DNA of 14,912 nt from Chthoniobacterales bacterium (GCA_013695925.1 JACCZO010000049.1:1-14912), one strand, 5' to 3'. Shown: positions 1-7,994, numbered from the stretch's first letter. Notes: a model not told the origin generated them from the sequence alone. Program-made: numbers and translations.

Positions 1-313
1 GCGTGCGGATATCTTCAAAATAACGCTTGTGATTCTCGTCCGGAGACAGCGCAGTGACTTTCAGACCGCGGGAGAGCATGGCGCGGGCGTTGTCGCCAAT
101 TCCACAGCCTACATCGAGGACACTTTGCACATCCGCGGGAATAACTTGCAGAAGCTCTCGCGTATACTGTTCCTGAGCTTGCTGGATGTCGCGCAAATCA
201 AGAATGTGCTGGGCTGCGGTCGACGGCTCAGCCCAATAACCGTAGTGAAGCGAATTCAGTTGGAGGACTTCGGTGACGAAGAAAAGCTCAAGGTTAACGC
301 CGACGGCGGTCAT
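1..313 (-). CDS. Class I SAM-dependent methyltransferase, N-terminal part (cut by window edge)
   Basis: The minus-strand frame ending at the window edge gives 104 residues. Near residues 21-27 it has SLHYGYW, common just before the core of small-molecule and lipid methyltransferases. At residues 65-75 it has VLDVGCGIGDN, which matches the glycine-rich SAM-binding motif I, followed by a beta-2-like strand (LKVTALSPDENH, about 84-95). The family transfers a methyl group from S-adenosylmethionine; the acceptor cannot be told because the substrate-binding part lies outside the window. The ATG at 311-313 is the only ATG that starts the conserved part, but the same frame stays open upstream to about position 490, so a longer protein with a TTG start cannot be excluded. 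No convincing ribosome binding site precedes the ATG. It lies downstream of the exporter operon, 233 bp from the permease stop. I am confident of the fold, not of the start. Confidence 0.82.
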   Translation of the reverse strand, partial: MTAVGVNLELFFVTEVLQLNSLHYGYWAEPSTAAQHILDLRDIQQAQEQYTRELLQVIPADVQSVLDVGCGIGDNARAMLSRGLKVTALSPDENHKRYFEDIRT

Positions 314-546
314 AGAATCTGCGACGAAGTTCCCGCTTTGCCCGGTACCGACGAAGTGCCCATCACGTGCCGGTAAATAGACAGGGAAGTGGGGGCGAGC
401 AAGCTCATTTCTAGGTCCAAATCCATGCCCGCCCGATCCCAATGCAGATCGACCCTCTCCTCTCCCAAGGCGAGTCTCGGGAAAGAGTTATTGCGTCTCG
501 GGATACAAAAGCCGCATTGGCACGTGGCTACAAGCAATGGCTAGAG
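314..546. other. Intergenic gap between permease and methyltransferase
   Basis: This 233-bp stretch separates the permease stop from the methyltransferase ATG. Two minus-strand frames remain open through much of it. One is in phase with the methyltransferase and open to a TAA near 490; the other is a 75-codon frame that ends in the start region of the methyltransferase. Neither gives recognisable protein similarity. A purine-rich GGAGAGGAG stretch on the minus strand near 455-465 could serve as a ribosome binding site for a TTG start about ten bases later. I see no strong hairpin with a T-run. Confidence 0.4.
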
Positions 547-1785
547 TTACGCGCTCGAGCCCCGTAACGTCGCGACCGGCGGCAACTGCCCGGCGCGACG
601 GGCCGGTACCCAGCTCGCGATCGCGACCGCGATCACGGCGAGCAATGTGGCCCACAGATAGTGATGCCAGTCTGAAGCGACCGGAAAATAATCGGCGTAA
701 AGCAATCCGCGCACGCGCAGCGGAATGTGCGAAACGCCACTGACCGCGAGTCCGCCAATAAGACACCCGATGAGGGAACCAAGCGCCGCGATAAGCGCGC
801 CCTGCCAGAGAAAGATCGCGCTGATGTCGCGCCGGCTGTAACCGATCGAGCGCAGGATGGCAATCTCCTTCACTTTCGAGAGCACCGTCATGGTGAGGAC
901 ATTAAAAATGCCGAATCCGGCGAGGAGAATGATGAGCGAGACGGTGATAGCGGTCGAGAGCCGCAGGGTGAGCAGGAGCTGGAGACTCGATTCCTCGCGC
1001 TCCTGCCAACTGCGCGCCTCATGCTGAAAGAGCTGCTCGAAATGGTGTGCCAACTCGGGCGCGGTCTCGGGATCGCGGAGCTTGTACAGAATCATCGTCG
1101 CCGGATACGGCTTGCGCAGGAGACGCTGGGCGATTTTCGAATGGGAATAAACGCGCGTCGAATCGACCGAACCGACGCCACTCCGGGCCACGGCCGCGAC
1201 GTTGAAACGCCAATACTCGCCGCTCGGTGAAAGCAGTTGCACCGGGTCCCCTGCCCCGACGCCGAGAGCTTCGGCCAGGCGCGAACCGACAATCACCGAA
1301 CTCGGATTCATGCGAAAATCCTCAAATTTTCCGGCGATGATCTGCGATCCGATATCGGTCGTGCGGAGATGGAGCGCGGGGTCGATCCCGAAGAGATCGA
1401 TCGTCGCGTTCTCAAAATCGGCGCGCGCGGTCAGCGTCCCACGCAGAACGGGCGCGCAGGCCACGACGTTGGAAAAGCGCCGACTGATGCGCATGATTTC
1501 GGAGGCATTGGTGATCCCTTCGAAATAGCGGCGGCGGGCGGCTTCCACCTTGGAATTTTTCGGGGCGACGAGCAGGTTGTCGTAGCGCGGGCGGAACTGC
1601 TGGCGGAGCATGATGGCCCCATTGCTCCCGAGGGTGGAATCGATGAAGCGTTTTGTGAAACCCTGTGTCTGAGCCTGGGTGCAGATGAAAATCGCGACGC
1701 CGAAGACGACACCGCAAAGGCTGAGGACAAAGGCGCGCTTGCGATGGAAAAGAAAGCGCAGCGCGATGTGGAGCGTCGGCGTCAC
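547..1785 (-). CDS. ABC transporter permease, FtsX/MacB/DevC type
   Basis: This 412-residue protein has the four-helix layout of MacB/LolC-type permeases. One N-terminal membrane helix (about residues 19-37) is followed by a periplasmic domain of about 230 residues. Three C-terminal helices follow: roughly 272-295, 322-348 and 376-394. Between helices 2 and 3 is the FtsX-family coupling segment with KEIAILRSIGYSRRDI, which docks on an ABC ATPase, and the protein ends with the typical VPARRAG...P segment. Members drive efflux or lipoprotein extraction mechanically rather than forming a channel. The start is GTG, and its GTGA overlaps the stop of the upstream fusion-protein gene by 4 bp, implying translational coupling. 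It is the last gene of the apparent exporter operon. No ATPase gene is adjacent in the window, so the partner must lie upstream, downstream or elsewhere. Substrate unknown. Confidence 0.9.
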   Translation of the reverse strand: MTPTLHIALRFLFHRKRAFVLSLCGVVFGVAIFICTQAQTQGFTKRFIDSTLGSNGAIMLRQQFRPRYDNLLVAPKNSKVEAARRRYFEGITNASEIMRISRRFSNVVACAPVLRGTLTARADFENATIDLFGIDPALHLRTTDIGSQIIAGKFEDFRMNPSSVIVGSRLAEALGVGAGDPVQLLSPSGEYWRFNVAAVARSGVGSVDSTRVYSHSKIAQRLLRKPYPATMILYKLRDPETAPELAHHFEQLFQHEARSWQEREESSLQLLLTLRLSTAITVSLIILLAGFGIFNVLTMTVLSKVKEIAILRSIGYSRRDISAIFLWQGALIAALGSLIGCLIGGLAVSGVSHIPLRVRGLLYADYFPVASDWHHYLWATLLAVIAVAIASWVPARRAGQLPPVATLRGSSA

Positions 1786-2939
1786 CGTGGCTTTTCTGCC
1801 GGAACGCGCTTAACGCTTCGTTGCCTAACGAATTGTCCGGGCTTCAATTTGTCCTGCTCCGAGACCACGACCCGGTCGCCGTCCTTCAATCCGTCGAGAA
1901 TTTCGGAGAATTCGAGTGTGCGGTAACCAACCTTGACCGTCCGCTTGTCGATCACTCCCAGCTTCACTCGCCAGACTTGGTCGACGAGGATGGCGCGGCT
2001 CGGCGCGAGGAGCGCGTTTTCATGCCGGCCGGTGATGATGTTCATCTCGCCGGTCATGCCGGCGAGCAGGTTTTCGGGCGGATTCTGGAGGTCGAGGAGG
2101 ACGGTGTAGCGCTGCGTGTCGGGATCGGCTGCGGGCACGATAGAGGTGACGCTGGCGTTGAACTGGCGAGTTCGGTAGGCATACATCTGCAGGATCGCTT
2201 TCATTCCCGCTTTCACTTCTCCGATGTCCTCTTCGTTTACTTCGCCGCGGACGTAGTTGCGGCGGGAAGAGACCGTGAAAAGTTGCGCGCCATCGCTCAC
2301 GAACTCGCCGTCGATCGCCTTGATGTCGGAGAGAATGCCATCCATCGGCGCGCGGATCTCCAGCCTTTTCGTCAGGGCCTCGGCTTTCCCGACCGCTTCG
2401 CGGAGCGAATCAAGATTGCGTTCGCGCTCGATCCGTTCGGTCTGGAGCAGATCGCGTAAACGCTTCGCTTCGCTCTTCGCCTTCTCGTATTCAACCGCCG
2501 GCACATTGCTCAGCGAAGTCAGCTTTTCCAACCGCTGGACATTCGCCTCCGCGACCTTGAGCGGTTCTGAAGAGGGCAACTCGAGCCGGGCCTGCTCTTC
2601 GGTCGCCTGCAAATCGGACTGCGCCTGTTTGAGCTGACGAGCAGTCGTTTCATCCGCGATCGTGGCCAGCAACTCGTCCTTGCCCAGTGTCCTTCCGACC
2701 GCGCCGCGGCCGCTGGCCACGGCATCGCCCAGCCGGATGAAGCCATTATTTTGGGCGCGGACATGCACCACGAACACAGGCTCGATCCGCACCGTGCCGT
2801 AGACCGCCGAAATGGCCGTGCCCCTAACGACCCGATCCACCTCGACGACCGGCACGGTGAAATAATAGATCGCGCCGAAAACGAGCGCGCCCACAAAGAG
2901 CAGCGTCCAGAGCGTTCGTGATGAAATATTGCTCTTCAA
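1782..2939 (-). CDS. HlyD/DevB-like periplasmic membrane fusion protein
   Basis: This 385-residue protein is a periplasmic adaptor that joins an inner-membrane ABC permease to a TolC-type outer-membrane channel. It has one N-terminal membrane anchor (about residues 9-29). A lysine, glutamate and glutamine-rich coiled-coil hairpin follows (about 98-192), and then the returning half of the lipoyl-like domain (IRAPMDGILSD at 195-205, followed by DGEFVSDGAQLFTV). A beta-barrel and membrane-proximal part with DGLKDGDRVVVSEQDKLKPG completes it. The start is TTG nine bases after the stop of the second TolC-like gene; no ATG gives a better fit to the membrane anchor. It overlaps the permease start by 4 bp. 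Length and order match the DevB/MacA family. Residues near the lipoyl half contain none of the enzyme motifs that would suggest another role. Confidence 0.9.
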   Translation of the reverse strand: MKSNISSRTLWTLLFVGALVFGAIYYFTVPVVEVDRVVRGTAISAVYGTVRIEPVFVVHVRAQNNGFIRLGDAVASGRGAVGRTLGKDELLATIADETTARQLKQAQSDLQATEEQARLELPSSEPLKVAEANVQRLEKLTSLSNVPAVEYEKAKSEAKRLRDLLQTERIERERNLDSLREAVGKAEALTKRLEIRAPMDGILSDIKAIDGEFVSDGAQLFTVSSRRNYVRGEVNEEDIGEVKAGMKAILQMYAYRTRQFNASVTSIVPAADPDTQRYTVLLDLQNPPENLLAGMTGEMNIITGRHENALLAPSRAILVDQVWRVKLGVIDKRTVKVGYRTLEFSEILDGLKDGDRVVVSEQDKLKPGQFVRQRSVKRVPAEKPR

Positions 2940-2948
2940 TCGCTCGAA

Positions 2949-4277
2949 CTAATGCACCTTTCCGGCGATGTCGTGGGAAAATTGAAAGTAGCGGCCGGTC
3001 GCCCGATCCCACTCGGCCAGCGCGACTTTTTGTTCGAAGACGGCGCTGAGGAGACCGCGTCGGGCGACGAGCAGGCTGCTCTCCGCGCTGCGGAAATCGA
3101 GCATAGAGGCCAGCCCCTGCGCGCGGTTCTCCTGGACGGAAGCGACGTTTTGCTCGGCCAATTCCGCCGCTTGGACGAAGGAACGGTAACGGGAATTAAT
3201 AGCGGCGAGATCGTTCTGCAAACGGGCCAGCTCCCGCGCCACGTTGGCCTCGAGCTTTTGCAATTGCAGTTCGTTAGTCTCGCGCGCTGCTTTCTGCCGC
3301 GCCACTTTTCCTCCGACTTCGCCATTGTCGATCACTCGCCAGGTGTAGGCTGCGCCCCCGCGCACTTCGGAGGCGACCGTATCGTCGCTCGACTGGGGCG
3401 AGCCGCCGCTGTCGCGATGAATGCCGGAAACCGGAATCGCCTCTCCGGAAGCGACGGCGTTTACGGCGGGATAATAACCGGCCGCGATGATGCGCTGATC
3501 TTTGCCTGCTGCGCGCAGGAGCAGCCGGGCCAGCTTGAGATCGACGCGGCGGCGCAGCGCAGGCTCGACCTCCCGCCGCCAATGCAGATCAACCGGCTGA
3601 AACTCGAGACCGCCTTCCAGCGCCGGCAGGTCGGCGCCGGGTCCGAGCGAGTGGCCCATCGACTGGGCGAGTTGCAGCACCGCCCGGCCCGCGGCGCTGC
3701 GTGCCTCTTCGATCTGCGGATCGAGTTCGCGCGCGAGCAGGGTGGCGGAGGTAAACGCGCCGCGCTCGCTCTGGCCGGCCTCGTAACGCGATTTTTCGCC
3801 AGCGATATTCTCCTCCAGCCGCGCGCGCTGGACCCGGCCTAACGATTCGAGGGAGCGCTGAAAGAGCGCGCTGTAGAAGGCGAGCCGCGCCCGGTGCAGT
3901 TCTTCCATCACGGCGACGTTTAATTGCTGCTGCGCGATGAGCAGGCCGATGTCGCCACGCCGAAAGGAAGCCGGAATTTCAGCATGGAGGAGCGGTTGCA
4001 AAAAAGAGGCGTAGGCAAAGGCAAACAGTTGATTGTTCGAGACGCGCGAACGTTGGCCGCCCTGATCGCCGGCCACCCCGCCGATCACGCCTTTGGGATA
4101 CGCCACCGCGCGCAGAACCAGGCGCTGGCCCGCGGCTGCTTCCAGAGCGGTTTTGGCCTGGAGGATGCGCGGATTGTTTTCCAGAGTCTGGGCCAGCGCG
4201 GAGTCGAGCGTGACGGCGCGGGCCGGAAGGATGAAACCGGCGAGGGCAACAATGAGGATGGCCGCCCGTAGCCTCAT
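2949..4277 (-). CDS. TolC-family outer membrane efflux protein (second of tandem pair)
   Basis: This 442-residue protein begins with a signal peptide (positively charged MRLR, hydrophobic stretch, cleavage likely after ARA at about residue 21). It then carries the repeat hallmark of outer membrane efflux proteins, ALAQTLENNPRILQAKTALE. Long helical segments rich in alanine, glutamate, arginine and leucine occupy about 120-220 and 330-420, with NELQLQKLEANVARELARL marking the second helical hairpin. TolC proteins form trimeric beta-barrels with a periplasmic alpha-tunnel. It starts within the last bases of the upstream TolC-like gene (4-bp ATGA overlap) and ends 9 bp before the fusion protein. 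It is more divergent than its partner: its strand-forming part has an unusual GGVAGDQGGQRSR insert and a long loop with SGGSPQSSDD. Confidence 0.87.
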   Translation of the reverse strand: MRLRAAILIVALAGFILPARAVTLDSALAQTLENNPRILQAKTALEAAAGQRLVLRAVAYPKGVIGGVAGDQGGQRSRVSNNQLFAFAYASFLQPLLHAEIPASFRRGDIGLLIAQQQLNVAVMEELHRARLAFYSALFQRSLESLGRVQRARLEENIAGEKSRYEAGQSERGAFTSATLLARELDPQIEEARSAAGRAVLQLAQSMGHSLGPGADLPALEGGLEFQPVDLHWRREVEPALRRRVDLKLARLLLRAAGKDQRIIAAGYYPAVNAVASGEAIPVSGIHRDSGGSPQSSDDTVASEVRGGAAYTWRVIDNGEVGGKVARQKAARETNELQLQKLEANVARELARLQNDLAAINSRYRSFVQAAELAEQNVASVQENRAQGLASMLDFRSAESSLLVARRGLLSAVFEQKVALAEWDRATGRYFQFSHDIAGKVH

Positions 4278-5647
4278 CGACGTTCGCCTAACGAGTTGGG
4301 AGGACGAGTCAAAGAGAGGACCTGGCTCTCGCCTCCGTCGGATCGAGTGGCTCCACCTGACGATTTGACCTCGCCGCCGCAGGCGCGGTCGAGCCGGGCG
4401 AGAGCGGCGTTGTGAAGATAGGTTGCGCTCAGGCGCGTGCTGCGGGTTCGGGTCAGATCGGTTGCGGCCTGCAGAACTTCGAGCTGGGTGCCGAGCCCGG
4501 CGGCCAGATTGCCTTTTGCGATCTGAAGCGATTCACCCGCCGTCTGCACATTTTTCATGGCCGATTCGAGGACCTGGCCGGCCTGCTCGAGATCGAGAAA
4601 GGCACTCCGCACTTCAGAGGCGATGGAGAGCTGCAGGGCCTGGCGGGCGCGCGTGGCCGCTTCCCGTCGCGCCCGGGTCGCCTGCATTTTGCCGCGAGTG
4701 GCGAAGCCATCAAACAAGGCCCATGAGGCGTTCAAACCGATGATGTAACCGTGATTGAATTCCCGGCCCAACGCCGGATCGCGCTCGTTGTAGATTTCGT
4801 AGCCGCTGAAAGCCTCGACCTGCGGACGGGTCGCGCTTCGGTCGAGACGCAATTGCTCTTCCTCGATCGACACATCCGCTTCCGCGGCCCGAACCTCGGG
4901 CCGATGCGTTTGCGCATGTTCGAGGCAACTGTTTAGATCGGGATGGCGCGGCTCGTAAATCAATTCGCCGGCCACGGCGAAAGGCTCCGAGCCGTCCGGA
5001 GCGCTGCTCGCGCCTAACAATTCGCCGAGCCGGAGATAGGAATTGCCCAAATCCGTCCGGGCCTGGATTAGCTCCGGTTCTTCGTTCGCGAGTGAGACCT
5101 CGGCCCGGCCGACATTGAGCTGGCCGACGGTGCCAGCGCTGAAGCGTTCGCGCTGCGATTTCAATTCCTGCCGCAGGACCTCAACCGACTCTTGGCGAAC
5201 CTCGATGCGCGCGCGGTTGAGGAGCAGTTCGTAGAACGCGAGCCGCACCTCCATCGTGACGCGATTGATCACCGCTTCAAGCTGCGCCTCGGCCTTTTGA
5301 AAATTAAGCCGGGCAATGGCGACCCGGCTGCTGGTTGCGCCCCCGGTGTAGAGCGGCTCGACCACGCGAATGTTGGCGCTGTAATCTTCCGGCCGAAGAC
5401 TGCTGTTGCCCTGCCGTTCGCGCTTACGGTAGATGCCGCTTGAGACAACCGACGGCAGGTAGCCGGCCCGTGCCTCGACTAATCCGCCGCGGGCCGCCTG
5501 CACTTTTTTTTGCGCGATGGCGACATCCGGGTTCTGGGCGCGGGCGACCTGGATCGCCTGTTCGATCGTGTAACGCGGGGGCGCAGGGTAGGCGGAACAG
5601 ATCGCCAGCGCGAGGCTCGACCAGACGACAAAAAATCCCACGCGCAT
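4274..5647 (-). CDS. TolC-family outer membrane efflux protein (first of tandem pair)
   Basis: The protein is 457 residues from the ATG at 5645-5647. That start was chosen because it begins a proper signal peptide (MRVGFF..LALAICSA, cleavage near residue 20) and is preceded by AGGG about 11 bases upstream. The frame stays open further upstream only as antisense to the inositol synthase gene. The mature part starts with YTIEQAIQVARAQNPDV, the classic first helix of the TolC repeat; the second repeat begins near LNSCLEHAQTHRPEVRAAEA. Tunnel helices follow, with ASWALFDGFATRGK as the strand-turn segment typical of the family (LFDGG-like). It is the promoter-proximal gene of the exporter operon and overlaps the next TolC gene by 4 bp. 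The C-terminal tail (last about 35 residues) is serine, glycine and arginine rich and unlike the rest. Confidence 0.92.
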   Translation of the reverse strand: MRVGFFVVWSSLALAICSAYPAPPRYTIEQAIQVARAQNPDVAIAQKKVQAARGGLVEARAGYLPSVVSSGIYRKRERQGNSSLRPEDYSANIRVVEPLYTGGATSSRVAIARLNFQKAEAQLEAVINRVTMEVRLAFYELLLNRARIEVRQESVEVLRQELKSQRERFSAGTVGQLNVGRAEVSLANEEPELIQARTDLGNSYLRLGELLGASSAPDGSEPFAVAGELIYEPRHPDLNSCLEHAQTHRPEVRAAEADVSIEEEQLRLDRSATRPQVEAFSGYEIYNERDPALGREFNHGYIIGLNASWALFDGFATRGKMQATRARREAATRARQALQLSIASEVRSAFLDLEQAGQVLESAMKNVQTAGESLQIAKGNLAAGLGTQLEVLQAATDLTRTRSTRLSATYLHNAALARLDRACGGEVKSSGGATRSDGGESQVLSLTRPPNSLGERR

Positions 5648-5806
5648 TTTACTTTTTTCCCTGCGCACCCTACTTTTCGCAACACAAATTCGGAGGCGAG
5701 GGCTGGCCGGCACGGAGGTTCCTGCCTGTAATGAGAACTTCCGATTAACTTTGGGCCTTGCCGAGCCGGGGCGACTGCGGCAACCTGCGGCTTTCCGAAA
5801 GCTCCA
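5648..5806. promoter_or_regulatory. Divergent intergenic region between exporter operon and inositol synthase
   Basis: These 159 bp separate two divergently read genes and must hold the promoters of both, unless each is read through from elsewhere. The exporter side is unusually A/T-rich for this genome on either side of a CCCTGCGCACCCTAC stretch, and the T-rich blocks TTTTACTTTTTT and CTACTTTT flank it. Near the synthase start is a short direct repeat, CTGCGGC, spaced by four bases. No promoter hexamers could be assigned with confidence. The role is inferred from gene orientation. Confidence 0.5.
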
Positions 5807-6910
5807 ATGAGTAAAATTCGAATTGCCATCATCGGCGTGGGCAACTGCGCCAGCTCGCTCGTCCAGGGAATCAGCTTCTATCACGACACCCCCACTAACG
5901 GATCTGCCGTCGGTCTCATGCACAGCGTGGTCGGCCCTTATCGGCCGAGCGACATCACCGTCGTGGCGGCCTTCGACATCGACCGGCGCAAGGTCGGGCT
6001 CGATCTCAACCAGGCGATCTTCGCACCGCCTAATTGCACCAAAGTTTTCTGCGCCAAAGTGCCGACGACCGGCGCGATCGTGAAAATGGGCTGCGTCTTC
6101 GATGGCTACCCTGCGCACATGGCCGAGCACGATCCGGAGCGCGCCTTTCAGCCGTTGAAAAAAGAATCGACCCGCGAAGAAATCATCGAAGAGCTGCGGG
6201 AATCAGGCGCAGAGATCATGGTCAATTATCTCCCGGTCGGGTCCGAGGAAGCGACCCGTTTCTATGCGGCCTGCGCGCTCGAGGCGGGCCTCGGATTCGT
6301 CAATAACATCCCGGTGTTCATCGCGAGCGATCCGACCTGGGTGAAACGTTTTGAGGAAAAGAAGCTTCCGCTCGTCGGAGACGACATTAAGGCGCAGCTC
6401 GGGGCAACCGTTCTTCACCGCACAATCGTCGATCTCTTTCGCAAGCGCGGCGTCAAAGTCGAGCGCACCTATCAGCTGAACACGGGCGGTAACACCGACT
6501 TTCTCAACATGCTTGACCGCGGCCGGCTCCAGTCGAAGAAAATCTCCAAGACCGAAGCCGTCCAGTCGGTCATCGGGAAGCGGCTGACGGACGAAAACAT
6601 CCACATCGGGCCGAGCGATTACGTTCCCTGGCAGAACGACAACAAACTTTGCTTCATCCGGGTTGAAGGTCGGCTTTTTGGGAATGTGCCGATGGAAATC
6701 GATCTGAAGCTTTCGGTCGAAGATTCACCGAACTCGGCCGGGGTGGCGATCGATGCCATCCGCTGCTGCAAACTCGCGCTCGACCGCGGACAGAGTGGCG
6801 TCCTGCACTCCGCTTCCGCCTATTTTTCGAAACATCCCCCGGTGCAAATGAGCGACGACGAAGCGTATCAGCGCGTCGAGGAATTCATCCGCGGCGAGCG
6901 CGCTTCCTAA
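5807..6910 (+). CDS. ino1: Myo-inositol-1-phosphate synthase
   Basis: This 367-residue protein converts glucose 6-phosphate to 1L-myo-inositol 1-phosphate using NAD+ (EC 5.5.1.4), the first step of inositol synthesis, in the cytoplasm. The Rossmann nucleotide-binding motif IGVGNCASSL is at residues 9-18. Family blocks follow in order: NYLPVGSEEA (140-149), FVNNIPVFIASDP (164-176), GDDIKAQLGATVLHR (191-205), QLNTGGNTDFLNM (223-235), SKTEAVQS, and PSDYVPWQNDNK with LSVEDSPNSAG near the C terminus. The length and blocks fit the short prokaryotic (actinobacterial/archaeal-like) form. The ATG at 5807 gives the glycine-rich loop at the expected distance; the upstream ribosome site is weak. It is monocistronic or leads into the small lipoprotein gene 43 bp downstream. 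Product use is unknown here: inositol phospholipids, inositol-capped compounds or compatible solutes are all possible. Confidence 0.96.
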   Translation: MSKIRIAIIGVGNCASSLVQGISFYHDTPTNGSAVGLMHSVVGPYRPSDITVVAAFDIDRRKVGLDLNQAIFAPPNCTKVFCAKVPTTGAIVKMGCVFDGYPAHMAEHDPERAFQPLKKESTREEIIEELRESGAEIMVNYLPVGSEEATRFYAACALEAGLGFVNNIPVFIASDPTWVKRFEEKKLPLVGDDIKAQLGATVLHRTIVDLFRKRGVKVERTYQLNTGGNTDFLNMLDRGRLQSKKISKTEAVQSVIGKRLTDENIHIGPSDYVPWQNDNKLCFIRVEGRLFGNVPMEIDLKLSVEDSPNSAGVAIDAIRCCKLALDRGQSGVLHSASAYFSKHPPVQMSDDEAYQRVEEFIRGERAS

Positions 6911-6953
6911 GAGAAGGCGAACCGCAAAACAAACCGGCCGCGATTCTGTTTGT

Positions 6954-7145
6954 ATGAAAAGAACAAAGGCCACTCGCCTCGTCACCTGCCTGATTGCGCC
7001 CTTGTTCTTCGGAGCGTGCGAGCCTGGCAGCCGCTATGAAACTGAAACCGCGGTGCCGGCCTCGACCGGAGCCCGCACCCGCGTGCTGAAGGACGAGATA
7101 CCCGCCGAAGGCCAGCGCAAAATCCCGGTGATCGAGGAATACTAG
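6954..7145 (+). CDS. Small predicted lipoprotein (63 aa)
   Basis: This 63-residue frame starts with a basic n-region (MKRTKATR) and a hydrophobic core (LVTCLIAPLFFGA), followed by a cysteine at residue 21. LFFGAC is an acceptable lipobox for signal peptidase II, so the mature protein would be a lipid-anchored peptide of about 43 residues ending in ...KIPVIEEY. The mature part is hydrophilic with many charged residues and no motif I recognise. It begins 43 bp after the inositol synthase stop on the same strand and may be cotranscribed. It is convergent with the next gene, whose stop lies 88 bp further on. An imperfect GGAGC/GCTCC hairpin at about 7164-7186 lacks a T-run, so I do not call a terminator. 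Function unknown. Confidence 0.7.
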   Translation: MKRTKATRLVTCLIAPLFFGACEPGSRYETETAVPASTGARTRVLKDEIPAEGQRKIPVIEEY

Positions 7146-7232
7146 GGCGGGGTGAGCTCTTGAGGGAGCCCTTAGTGGGATGCTCCGTCGTCGAGGCAAA
7201 AGACCTCCACGCTATTTCCAGTAAACCTGTTG

Positions 7233-7634
7233 CTACCTGAGCACAATCGCGACGTCGGACCTCGCGGCCGTGAACTTGTAGGTCCGCCCCGGCTGCACGT
7301 CGAGTTGAGTTTTATTGGGCTGGGCATGCTCCCGGTTGGGGATTGGAGTCACGGTAATAACATGGTGTCCCGCCGGCAGGGGCGCGTCATACGAACCACC
7401 AAAATTGATGCGGGCAGTTTGCTTGCCGTCGATTTCAACTCCGACAACTGCTGAGCCAAGATTGGCTGAGCGCACAATCATTAGGCGACCGGCCGGCTGA
7501 TTCTGTTCCTGCTTCGCCTCAGGTGAGGCTTTGGCCGCCGCCAACACTCCTTCGGGAATGAAGCAAGCGAGCGCTGCGCCAGCCAGCGCCATCGCGAAAA
7601 ATCGTCGGTTCTGACGGAAAAAGGATTGAATCAT
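7233..7634 (-). CDS. Small exported beta-rich protein, DUF2846/PEGA-like
   Basis: From the ATG at 7632-7634 the product has 133 residues. A GTG 15 bases upstream is also possible but has no better ribosome site. A twin-arginine-containing but otherwise ordinary Sec-type signal peptide (MIQSFFRQNRRFFAMALAGAALAC...) covers about the first 35 residues, followed by a short glutamine-rich linker. The rest reads as a compact beta-sandwich. It has RLMIVRSANLGSAVVGVEIDG, then GGSYDAPLPAGHHVITVTP, then LDVQPGRTYKF, in the order strand, variable surface, PAGxH turn and final strands seen in DUF2846 and PEGA-type domains. That match is from memory of the pattern, not a search. No enzymatic residues are apparent. 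It is convergent with the lipoprotein gene. Probably a cell-envelope protein of unknown role. Confidence 0.75.
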   Translation of the reverse strand: MIQSFFRQNRRFFAMALAGAALACFIPEGVLAAAKASPEAKQEQNQPAGRLMIVRSANLGSAVVGVEIDGKQTARINFGGSYDAPLPAGHHVITVTPIPNREHAQPNKTQLDVQPGRTYKFTAARSDVAIVLR

Positions 7635-7994
7635 GTGCGCACCATCCACCCGATCTGATATTTGCGCGAATCCAGATTGAAGGAAGAAGCGGAGATCGAG
7701 CTGGAACGGTAACTTGCAGGCCTTCTCCCTTTCAGAAACTCATCGCCACTTTCAACTCGGCGTAACGATCCCCCTCCAGGCCCAGTCCCGCCGCGCCCGT
7801 GCGCGTTCACCGCCCGCTGCAGTTCGGTTGCGTGCGCCGCGAGTAAATTCCAAGGAGCCGTCCCGGAGAATTCATGGGGCGGGAATAACTTACTAATAAA
7901 CTGCCGCAATCCGCGCGAGCTTCGCGCACTCCAGATTTCCTGGCCGATCCGTTCGGCTTTCAGCCCGCTTCTTTCCGGCGTATCCTCTCAGCTC
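7635..7994. other. Intergenic region upstream of hflX
   Basis: This stretch of about 360 bp lies between two divergent genes, so promoters of both should be here. A 92-codon minus-strand frame with a TTG start at 7909 runs through it and ends across the start of the exported-protein gene. Its translation shows no family motif and is rich in serine, arginine and glycine, so I do not call it a gene. An A/T-rich patch, AATAACTTACTAATAAA, at 7884-7900 stands out in otherwise GC-rich sequence and is the best place to look for a promoter. No riboswitch or RNA gene was recognised. Confidence 0.4.

Noticed and set aside
1237..1926. 229-codon plus-strand frame opposite the permease
   Set aside because: Antisense to the conserved permease and to the end of the fusion-protein gene; no motif or ribosome site.
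5774..5800. CTGCGGC direct repeat ahead of the inositol synthase start
   Set aside because: Two copies of a short GC-rich word spaced by four bases are easily expected by chance at this composition; noted only in the regulatory-region entry.
5648..6130. Extension of the first TolC-like frame by about 160 codons upstream
   Set aside because: Most of it is antisense to the inositol synthase gene, and a proper signal peptide starts at 5647.
7164..7186. Hairpin GGAGC/GCTCC downstream of the small lipoprotein gene
   Set aside because: Short stem with bulges and no T-run on either strand, so not a supported terminator.
7631..7909. 92-codon minus-strand frame between the exported beta-rich protein and hflX
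   Set aside because: TTG start, low-complexity composition, no family motif; kept only as a low-interest finding.
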